Assembly (NCBI RefSeq): GCF_030519355.1
Contig: NZ_JAUMKC010000021.1
Coordinates: forward strand, 1-64,000
Reading direction: 5' to 3'
DNA: 64,000 nt
Origin: Mucilaginibacter sp. L3T2-6
Lineage (GTDB): Bacteria > Bacteroidota > Bacteroidia > Sphingobacteriales > Sphingobacteriaceae
In this document: positions 52,768-60,088 of the stretch, piece by piece
Numbering within the stretch: position 1 is the stretch's first letter
Layout of the letters: each line of letters starts with the position of its first letter
Translations under genes and position numbers: made by a program
The notes under the pieces: generated by a model
What the model was told of the DNA's origin: nothing
What the model saw: only the letters and a program-made list of their open reading frames with translations
Databases searched by the model: none

Positions 52768-53907
52768 ATGAAATTCCCTTATCTTATCGCAATAGCTGTT
52801 GTAATAGCCGGCTGCAAAAAACAAGCACAAATAGAATTTTCCGGGAGTGTACCCGGTTTAAAGAGCGGTGTGTTTACAATTAAAAACATGGCAGACAGCA
52901 CTGTGTTTGGCGAAAATATTAAAGACGGGAAGTTTGCCATAGCGCAAAAGCGGCTTAACCACCCGGGCTTCTATAAAATGAGTATATCCGAAGATGGCAA
53001 TAACGAGGATCGCGGCGAATTTGAAGTTTACCTGGATGGTGGCAAATACACTATAGGAGCCACCGCAAGTCAGCTATATAAATATCCCAAAATTACTTCT
53101 CCTTCAAAAGCCCAGGCAGAACTGTCGTCATTTTATACGATGGCTGATAGCCTTAGTGCAGGCGCACAACAACAGATATTAAAGATTAACAAAAAGCTTA
53201 AAGACGATTACGCCAAATTAACGCCCGACGCTTATAATAGCCTTTTGGCTAAGCTCGGGGAAAATGAAGCTAAGCTGCGAAATGCCAATGCTGTTGTTTT
53301 CGGGCAGTTTTTAAAACGATATCCGCAAAGTGAAATAGCCGCTCATATTTTTTCGAAGCTTGACTATGAGGGCGACCCGGCTACTTACTATGCGCTGTTT
53401 AAAACTCTTTCGCCTGCCGCACAACAAAGTGAAGACGGGCAGGAAATAGGGGATAAGCTAAGCCACATGGTAAAGCTGGTAGCCGGAAAAAAGGCGCCCG
53501 CACTGGAGGGTAACACGCCGGACGGAAAACCATTCGACCCTAAAAGCATCCATAAAAAGTTAATCGTCCTGGACTTTTGGAAGGCCGGTAATTCATTCAG
53601 CCGGACCAGCCACGACCAGATTAAAACGCTGCTGGAACAACCGGATGTTAAAAATAATGTAGCTTTTATCAGTGTATCACTCGATTCAAAACCGGATTGG
53701 TGGAAAACAGCCCTGAGAGACGATCAGTTAAACTGGATGCAAGTATCTGACCTTAAAGGCAACGACTCGCCCAATGCAGCGAATTATAATATAACCGAGA
53801 TACCAAGCTATTACCTGCTCGACGGCAACTGGACGATCTTAGTCCCCCAAATAGGCTTGAAAAGTATTGGTTTCGAAGTTGGGGAATATTTGAAGAAGCA
53901 CCCTTAA
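52768..53907 (+). CDS. TlpA/thioredoxin-like lipoprotein lacking the active-site cysteines
   Basis: The 379-residue lipoprotein has a short signal with lipobox AGC near residue 16, a DUF4369-like N-terminal domain (about 20-125), a helical middle, and a C-terminal thioredoxin-fold domain (about 245-378). Where active TlpA-like proteins have WCxxC, this one reads FWKAGNSFSR: both cysteines are replaced. The cis-Pro loop (ITEIPSYYLLDGNW) is kept. It is therefore unlikely to be an oxidoreductase and may be a binding protein. The stop overlaps the convergent pdeM stop by four bases. Confidence 0.82.
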   Translation: MKFPYLIAIAVVIAGCKKQAQIEFSGSVPGLKSGVFTIKNMADSTVFGENIKDGKFAIAQKRLNHPGFYKMSISEDGNNEDRGEFEVYLDGGKYTIGATASQLYKYPKITSPSKAQAELSSFYTMADSLSAGAQQQILKINKKLKDDYAKLTPDAYNSLLAKLGENEAKLRNANAVVFGQFLKRYPQSEIAAHIFSKLDYEGDPATYYALFKTLSPAAQQSEDGQEIGDKLSHMVKLVAGKKAPALEGNTPDGKPFDPKSIHKKLIVLDFWKAGNSFSRTSHDQIKTLLEQPDVKNNVAFISVSLDSKPDWWKTALRDDQLNWMQVSDLKGNDSPNAANYNITEIPSYYLLDGNWTILVPQIGLKSIGFEVGEYLKKHP

Positions 53908-54569
53908 TCAATCGTCAGCACTTTATCTTTTGCTATCGCGAATATCTTGTCGCTTTTACTGCTGCGTATGGCTACTTTCCCGGTAAATTTACCGAAGGAG
54001 GGCAGCACAACCTGCTTTTGCCCAAACGCAAAACATGGCAATGTAATGGACTGCCGCCCACGGCCGATCAATCTTACGCCGGGATGTATATGTCCGCAAA
54101 ATACATAGCCTTCGGTATCTTTAAGTTTGCTGTCCGTTAATGGGTGGTGCAGCATCAGAAAAGGCCCGATAAGCAACTGCTCATGTAAGCTGATATTAAG
54201 CTGCAGGTAGTGACTGTCGTCTATAATATCGTGATTGCCGCGTATCAGTATAATTTCAAGCTTTGGAAACTGGCTGCGCCAAAGAATGAACCAGTCCCAG
54301 TCGGCATTCATGTCGCTGTGAAAAAAATCGCCGAGCAGAATTAACTTTTCCGGCTTATGCTCAAATATAAGATCAGACAGCACTGCCAGTTCGTTTTGTT
54401 CCATATCCCGCGGAACGGCTATGCCGGCCTTGCGAAAGTGGCCTACTTTGCCCAAATGCACATCGGCAGCAATAAGGGCGTTTTCCTGTTTCCAGTAGAC
54501 GGCCCGCTGTGGCAACAATAAAAGGTCCTGATTTAGTAAATTGAAAGATTTCCCGCTCCCCATAATCAT
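53904..54569 (-). CDS. pdeM: Ligase-associated DNA damage response endonuclease PdeM
   Basis: The 221-residue calcineurin-like metallophosphoesterase has the metal motifs ADVHLGKVGHFRKAG, LLGDFFHSDMNADWDWF, RGNHDIID and FCGHIHPGVRLIGRGRQS. The combination with a preceding VYWKQENALIAADVHLGK is the PdeM pattern. Related genes (ATP-dependent ligase, exonuclease, Lhr-like helicase) usually cluster with it but are not seen in this window. Two start codons, MIM, are equivalent. Confidence 0.87.
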   Translation of the reverse strand: MIMGSGKSFNLLNQDLLLLPQRAVYWKQENALIAADVHLGKVGHFRKAGIAVPRDMEQNELAVLSDLIFEHKPEKLILLGDFFHSDMNADWDWFILWRSQFPKLEIILIRGNHDIIDDSHYLQLNISLHEQLLIGPFLMLHHPLTDSKLKDTEGYVFCGHIHPGVRLIGRGRQSITLPCFAFGQKQVVLPSFGKFTGKVAIRSSKSDKIFAIAKDKVLTID

Positions 54570-54643
54570 GGGGCAAAAATAGGAAACCGGATAAGAATTG
54601 CGAAGTTTTATAAACAGGGTAATTCTAATGCTTATCTTTGAGT

Positions 54644-55171
54644 GTGCTTGATTTTTTAAAATATATAATAAAATACTTTGATTCCCGGCAAATTCCTTAT
54701 ATGCTGTCAGGCAGTATGGCGATGAGTCTTTATATGGTTCCCCGCTCCACCAGGGATTTTGATTTTGTTGTTAACCTCCGTCCTGAAGACGTGGATGAGT
54801 TTGTTAACTATTTTCAAGCCGATTTCTATTGCAGTAAAGAAGCTATAATCGATGCTATTGAGCGGCAAAGCATGTTCAATATTATAGACCCTGTTTCAGG
54901 ATTCAAGGCCGACTTTGTAATCCGGAAAAACAACGACTATAGGCTGGCTGAGTTTGAGCGGCGACAATTAGTAGATTTTGGAGATATGCAGATTTACGCT
55001 GTATCAAAAGAGGACCTGTTAATTTCAAAGCTCATATGGATACAGCAATTGCAATCCGCCATACAAATGGAAGATATAAAAAACCTTTCTTCATTACCCG
55101 ACCTACAAAGGGAATATGTAAATTACTGGATAAATACTTTAAATTTGAAAACATTCAATTTAGTTATATAG
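54644..55171 (+). CDS. Nucleotidyltransferase-fold protein (MNT/DUF6036-like)
   Basis: The product has the nucleotidyltransferase core: YMLSGSMAMSLY (GS motif) then STRDFDFVV with metal-binding Asp residues (DxD), and a later FKADFVI strand. About 175 residues. No ATG precedes the conserved N-terminal helix; TTG at 54638 or GTG at 54644 must start it. TATCTTTG at 54633-54640 overlaps this spot. A small ORF follows with a one-base overlap. Such two-gene sets resemble MNT-HEPN-like or AbiEii-like toxin-antitoxin arrangements, but this is not demonstrated. Confidence 0.7.
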   Translation: MLDFLKYIIKYFDSRQIPYMLSGSMAMSLYMVPRSTRDFDFVVNLRPEDVDEFVNYFQADFYCSKEAIIDAIERQSMFNIIDPVSGFKADFVIRKNNDYRLAEFERRQLVDFGDMQIYAVSKEDLLISKLIWIQQLQSAIQMEDIKNLSSLPDLQREYVNYWINTLNLKTFNLVI

Positions 55172-55335
55172 TGGAGGATACACCAGAACATGTAAAAAAA
55201 CTTCAGCTTGAAATCTGGTTGTCTAAACCGCCAGGGGAAAGATTAAAGCTGGCAATTCAATCAAATGAGGAGTTGCACGCCTTTTGGAATGCCGGCAAAA
55301 AAAATATCGGATCCAAAGCACAAAAGAATAAGTAA
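55171..55335 (+). CDS. Small partner protein of the nucleotidyltransferase
   Basis: A GTG at 55171 shares its first base with the preceding stop codon (TAGTG) and opens a 54-codon frame starting MEDTPEHVKKLQLEIWLSKP (GTG read as Met) and continuing PGERLKLAIQSNEELHAFWN. The PPGERLKLA segment resembles small helical proteins found beside nucleotidyltransferase genes in many bacteria. Coupling implies a functional pair. Longer in-frame extension into the upstream gene is rejected. Confidence 0.65.
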   Translation: MEDTPEHVKKLQLEIWLSKPPGERLKLAIQSNEELHAFWNAGKKNIGSKAQKNK

Positions 55336-55657
55336 GGGCATATTCGCGATCAGCAACTTTAATTATTTTCAATGGGTTTAACTGCAGTTGACCAACTTCT
55401 CTTCGCAAAATTTACTACAGCCGCAAACCGAAACACTAGCCATCAATGAAGCCATTGATAAAGAAAAATCTCTCCTGTAATGAAAAATATCCAGTGAAGC
55501 ATCTGCGTATGCTCCATTAATTATCTAATCTATTTGATCGCTGATTGATTGGCAAGTCAGTCAGGCATAAATACCATATTACTGGTGTATTTACTATAAA
55601 TAGCCACAACCATTTTCGCTATTTTTCGTAAAATGCATAAAAGCTAATTTATAATTA
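55336..55657. other. 322-base intergenic region
   Basis: No gene, terminator or repeat of the listed families was seen between the small partner gene and the PAS-protein gene. Confidence 0.5.
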
Positions 55658-57286
55658 ATGTCTGTAAATCACGTCCGAAAAGGGATGCTGCGCTATGAGC
55701 GATTCGTGAAAACCCGCTGGGCCGATGACGTCAAGACCGATAAAGACGATATCAATAACTGGAAAGACCGGCTGTTTATACAATTCCTGATTTATTGTTT
55801 CCCGGTAAGCTTTATAGCCGCTGTACCCGGCATTTATATATCGTTTACTACGGGCCACCCGGTTGTCGGGATCATCGACACTTTCTGCATGGTGTTCCTG
55901 GCAGTAAGCACATTTGCCCGCCGACTGAAATTGCGAAGCAGAAAAGTTATTGTCATTTTTTTGTTTTACCTCCTGGCAGTTTTTTTGACGGCAAACCTCG
56001 GGTATATAGGCCCGGGGATATTTTACTTATTCGCCATTACAATTTTAACGGCACTTATATTTCCGGTAAAATTCAGCTATTGGTCAATAATCGCCAATAC
56101 CTCAATACTCGCCGGCTTTGCTGCATTGATTTATCTGAAGCCTTTTAATTCAGCTATTGAAAATGACTATTCAGCCGGGCAATGGATTGCCTTCAGCTCG
56201 AATCTTGTTTTTCTAAGCATTGTGCTGGTTATGCTTATTCATAAAATGTTTAACGGCTTGCAATTGTCCATCACTAAAAAGGACCAGCTGAAACTCAGGT
56301 ATAAAACCATTTTTGAAACCAGCCCGCAGCCCATGTGGCTTTTTGATGTGGAGTCGCTGAAATTTTTGGATGTTAACGAGGCTGCTATCGCACAATACGG
56401 CTACAGCAAAGAGGAATTTCTAAATATAACAATAAGAGAAATTCGTCCGGCGCAATATGTAAAGGGCATTGAGCAGGTGGTTCAGTTTCATAAGAATGAG
56501 CATAAATTCTATAACGACAATATCGTTCATTTAAAAAAGAACGGGCAGCAGATCAACGTAAAAATAGAAAGCAGCTTCCTGGAATTTAACGGTTACAAAG
56601 CCAAGCTTGTTTTAGCAACCGACATTACAGCGCAGGTAAGAAGCCGGGCGGAAATTCAGAAATCGAACGAAAAGGTTAAACAGTCGGAGTCAAATCTTCG
56701 CGCCATATTTGATAACACGAATGAAGGATTTGTATTATTGAACACTGACAATGATATTATCACATCAAATTCAAAAGCCAGGGAGTCGGTAATATTTAAT
56801 AAGAATAAAATTGAGTTTGAAGCAGGCCGCAGTATTTTTGATTTTGTGGAGTCTGCGTTAAGGGCAGGATTTAAAGATTTGTTGCGCCGCGTACACAACG
56901 GCGAAACGATTGAATACGACCGCGATTTTTATGTAAACGGCGAGACCAAATGGATACATTTTGCGTTGACGCCGGTTTTTGAAGGCGGAATAATTGCAGG
57001 CGCCTGTATAACCGGGCGCGACATTACCGAGCACAAAAAGTATGTGCAAACAATTGAGATGCAAAACAAAACGCTCAGGGAAATATCCTGGATACAATCG
57101 CACCTGGTAAGGGCGCCATTAGCGCGCATTATGGGATTAATTACACTGCTGTCTGCCGAAACTAATGAGAAAGAGAAGGAAGAAATTATTAATTTGCTCC
57201 AGGTTTCGTCAGGTGAACTCGATGAAATTATAAAAGATATTACCCAAAAAACCACCATCACCAGTAAATCACTGGTTGAGGTATAA
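55658..57286 (+). CDS. Membrane PAS-domain protein with DHp-like helix but no ATPase domain
   Basis: The 542-residue protein has about six N-terminal hydrophobic segments (roughly 30-190), two PAS domains (about 210-320 and 345-465; the second includes VLLNTDNDIITSNSKARESV), and ends in a histidine-kinase-like dimerisation segment ISWIQSHLVRAPLARIMGLI at about 475-494, with His480. No N, G1 or G2 boxes follow; the protein stops at about 50 residues beyond. It cannot autophosphorylate by itself. It may be a phosphotransfer or partner protein. Terminator follows. Confidence 0.85.
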   Translation: MSVNHVRKGMLRYERFVKTRWADDVKTDKDDINNWKDRLFIQFLIYCFPVSFIAAVPGIYISFTTGHPVVGIIDTFCMVFLAVSTFARRLKLRSRKVIVIFLFYLLAVFLTANLGYIGPGIFYLFAITILTALIFPVKFSYWSIIANTSILAGFAALIYLKPFNSAIENDYSAGQWIAFSSNLVFLSIVLVMLIHKMFNGLQLSITKKDQLKLRYKTIFETSPQPMWLFDVESLKFLDVNEAAIAQYGYSKEEFLNITIREIRPAQYVKGIEQVVQFHKNEHKFYNDNIVHLKKNGQQINVKIESSFLEFNGYKAKLVLATDITAQVRSRAEIQKSNEKVKQSESNLRAIFDNTNEGFVLLNTDNDIITSNSKARESVIFNKNKIEFEAGRSIFDFVESALRAGFKDLLRRVHNGETIEYDRDFYVNGETKWIHFALTPVFEGGIIAGACITGRDITEHKKYVQTIEMQNKTLREISWIQSHLVRAPLARIMGLITLLSAETNEKEKEEIINLLQVSSGELDEIIKDITQKTTITSKSLVEV

Positions 57287-57292
57287 CAAGAA

Positions 57293-57323
57293 AGCCCGGC
57301 AATTTCACCAGGCTCTCTTTTCT
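57293..57323 (+). terminator. Terminator between the PAS-protein gene and degP
   Basis: AGCCCGG (57293-57299) pairs with CCAGGCT (57308-57314) with one mismatch, followed by CTCTTTTCTT. It can serve the plus-strand gene and possibly the convergent degP gene. Confidence 0.65.
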
Positions 57324-57346
57324 TATATAATCACTTAAATTTTCTG

Positions 57347-58897
57347 TTACTGCACTTCCACAGCAACTTTTAATCTTGAACCGTCAGGATAAACACCCGA
57401 GATCAACAGAATGCCATTCCGCGGGTTGCTCAATGCACGATCAAGGTCATCAACGCTATTGATGGTTTGACGGTTTACCTGGTTGATTACAGAACCCACA
57501 GGGATTTCGGTGTTGTCGAACAAGCCGCCTTCCCTAACCTGGGTAACTATTACGCCATTGTTAACATGGAACTTAGCTTTTTGCGATGCATTCAGCGGTA
57601 CAAAGCTTGCACCTATCCTGTTGAACATTTCTTCAGACGATTTGGAAACAGCCATTTTTGGCGCGCCGGCATCAGCTTTCAGCGTAACTGTAAAGTTCTT
57701 TTCATCGCCGCCGCGTAAAACGGTCAGGTGAATTTTATCACCAGGGCCCATGCGGCCGACACGTTCCTGCAAGTCTGAAGACTCATAAACAGTATTGCCT
57801 TCAACTTTGGTAATAATGTCGCCTTCTTTCAGACCTGCCTGTTCGGCGCCGCTGCCCGGTACAACCTGGCTTACATATAAGCCGTAGGTTCTGTTAACTT
57901 TTAGTTCTTTGGCATTGTCCGGATTAAGTTCGGCAAAGCTTACGCCTACATAACCACGTTTTACAGCGCCGTATTTTTCAATATCATCTAATACTTTTTT
58001 CGCAAGGTTGATAGGGATAGCAAAACCATAACCTTCATACGAGCCGGTATGTGAAGCGATAGCAGAGTTAATACCGATCAATTCGCCGTTAGTATTTACC
58101 AATGCGCCACCGCTGTTACCAGGATTAATGGCTGCGTCTGTCTGAATAAACGACTCGATGGCCCGGTTAAGCTTAGGCTGGTTTGACTGGTACTGGGTAC
58201 GGCCAAAAGGATTTTCATCCTCTTGATTCTCCGTTCCGATAATACCAATGCCACGGCCTTTTGCGCTCACGATACCGGCTGTAACGGTTGATGTAAGCTT
58301 AAAGGGGTTACCTACAGCCAACACCCATTCGCCAACTTTAACGGCATCAGAGTTACCGAGCTTAACTATTGGCAGGTCATGACCATTGATCTTGATGAGG
58401 GCAAGGTCGGTATTAGGGTCGGTACCTATTATTTTTGCCTGATAAGTACGATGGTCGTTAGTTACGATATCAATTTTATCAGCCTTCTCCACAACGTGGT
58501 TATTCGTAACGATATAGCCGTCAGGCGAAATAATTACGCCGGAACCCGAGGCCATTTGCGGGCCAGAAGGGCGTACGCGCTGACCGAACATATCGCCAAA
58601 CCATTGCTGTAGCTGGCTTTGCTGGTCGTTACCCGTTTGATTGGAGTAAGTAGTGCGGATATAGACAACCGCAGGCGTTACCGCCGCCGCTGCCTGGGTA
58701 AGATCGACCTGCCCGGCCGATGACAAAGTGGTTGTGTTTGGGGTTGGGGTTAAATGATTACTTGTAGCGTAGTACACCTTTTGTTTATCCTCGAAGCTCA
58801 TGTTGTCGGCATACTTGTTTTCAATAATCTTGTATGCTCCCAAAGCCATGGCCCCGCCAACAAAGGCAGTCAATAATGTTAAACCAAACTTTTTCAT
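57347..58897 (-). CDS. degP: Do-family serine endopeptidase DegP/HtrA
   Basis: DegP/HtrA-type proteins degrade misfolded envelope proteins. The 516-residue product starts MKKFGLTLLTAFVGGAMA with an N-terminal signal or anchor helix, has the trypsin-like triad His134 (TNNHVVEKAD), Asp164 (NTDLALIK) and Ser262 (NPGNSGGALV), and two C-terminal PDZ domains (about 300-395 and 420-510). The upstream GTG start is less likely than this ATG. A -7 box lies about 40 bases upstream. Confidence 0.95.
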   Translation of the reverse strand: MKKFGLTLLTAFVGGAMALGAYKIIENKYADNMSFEDKQKVYYATSNHLTPTPNTTTLSSAGQVDLTQAAAAVTPAVVYIRTTYSNQTGNDQQSQLQQWFGDMFGQRVRPSGPQMASGSGVIISPDGYIVTNNHVVEKADKIDIVTNDHRTYQAKIIGTDPNTDLALIKINGHDLPIVKLGNSDAVKVGEWVLAVGNPFKLTSTVTAGIVSAKGRGIGIIGTENQEDENPFGRTQYQSNQPKLNRAIESFIQTDAAINPGNSGGALVNTNGELIGINSAIASHTGSYEGYGFAIPINLAKKVLDDIEKYGAVKRGYVGVSFAELNPDNAKELKVNRTYGLYVSQVVPGSGAEQAGLKEGDIITKVEGNTVYESSDLQERVGRMGPGDKIHLTVLRGGDEKNFTVTLKADAGAPKMAVSKSSEEMFNRIGASFVPLNASQKAKFHVNNGVIVTQVREGGLFDNTEIPVGSVINQVNRQTINSVDDLDRALSNPRNGILLISGVYPDGSRLKVAVEVQ

Positions 58898-58934
58898 ATT
58901 GTTTCTCACTTTTCTTTTATATTGTTTTACAAAA

Positions 58935-58942
58935 CAAATTTA
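58935..58942 (-). promoter_or_regulatory. degP -7 promoter box beside a palindrome
   Basis: The minus strand reads TAAATTTG, matching TAnnTTTG. TTGTTTT-AC-AAAACAA (58922-58937) is a perfect 7-2-7 palindrome at the expected start site and could be a regulatory site. Confidence 0.5.
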
Positions 58943-59125
58943 ATACCATATAGACGTCATAACCTATATTAAGTTATGTGTATTTTTGTTAAATTTTGTT
59001 AAATCAATAAAACCAGGGAAAATTAGCTTAACCATTAACGAATGTATTGACATGCAAATGATTAAAAAAAGCGACAATCGTGCGCACATTTGCACACCTG
59101 CACATTCGTATATTAATTAATAGCC

Positions 59126-59911
59126 GTGAAAATACATTTCTATAAATACCAGGGCGCCGGGAACGACTTTATTTTAGTCGATAACCGCAATAATGCCGTC
59201 AATCACCATAATCCAGAATTAATTGCCAGGTTATGCGACCGGCGTTTCGGCATTGGCGGCGATGGGATGATGTTTCTGCAAAACATTGCCGGCTACGATT
59301 TCGAGATGGTTTATTACAACTCCGACGGCCAGCCAAGCAGCATGTGCGGTAACGGAGGACGCTGCATTGTAGCTTTTGCCAAACACCTTGGAGTTTTTGA
59401 CAGTGAAACAAACTTTTTGGCAGTAGATGGCCCGCACTATGCCAAAATTTCAGCAGAAGGAGATTGGGTAAGCCTGCAGATGATTGATGTAGATACCGTC
59501 AATCGTGATCAGGACGCTTATGTGATCAATACTGGCTCACCGCATTACATCGCCTTTGCAGAAAACCTTAGAGACAAAAATGTTTACGAGGAAGGGTACG
59601 CCATCCGCAATAATGATACTTACCGCAAAGAGGGCATCAACATCAACTTTGTAGAACCAACAGCAGAAGGCTACTTTGTGCGCACATTTGAACGCGGCGT
59701 TGAAGACGAGACCTATGCATGCGGTACCGGCGTTACTGCAGTAGCGCTGGCTATGGCCAAACACAATAATCAGTCAGGCCACATCACTACGCCGGTAAAA
59801 GTACTGGGCGGAGACTTGAACATCCGCTTTGATTATGACGGCCTTAAGTTTACAAATATATTTTTAGAGGGACCTGCAAAAAAGGTGTTTGAAGGTGAAG
59901 TGGAGGTTTAG
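59126..59911 (+). CDS. dapF: Diaminopimelate epimerase
   Basis: DapF converts LL- to meso-diaminopimelate for lysine and peptidoglycan. The 261-residue product starts with GTG (MKIHFYKYQGAGNDFILVDN) and has the two catalytic cysteines in SMCGNGGRCIVAFA (near 70-83) and ETYACGTGVTAVAL (near 195-208). Length is normal. It is divergent from degP and followed 177 bases later by the helicase gene. Confidence 0.95.
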   Translation: MKIHFYKYQGAGNDFILVDNRNNAVNHHNPELIARLCDRRFGIGGDGMMFLQNIAGYDFEMVYYNSDGQPSSMCGNGGRCIVAFAKHLGVFDSETNFLAVDGPHYAKISAEGDWVSLQMIDVDTVNRDQDAYVINTGSPHYIAFAENLRDKNVYEEGYAIRNNDTYRKEGININFVEPTAEGYFVRTFERGVEDETYACGTGVTAVALAMAKHNNQSGHITTPVKVLGGDLNIRFDYDGLKFTNIFLEGPAKKVFEGEVEV

Positions 59912-60088
59912 TCTAAAGACCATAGTCAATAGCCATAGAACGTTAATCATGCCAATGAGCTATCAACAGCGATCCATGGCGGATTTGTTAGCAACTATTT
60001 CGAAAAAAATATTTCTACTTCACCCAAATTCTGTTTACGTTTGAATTTTTTCTTGATGTAGCTTCTATAAATTTTTTTATCAGAAGTT

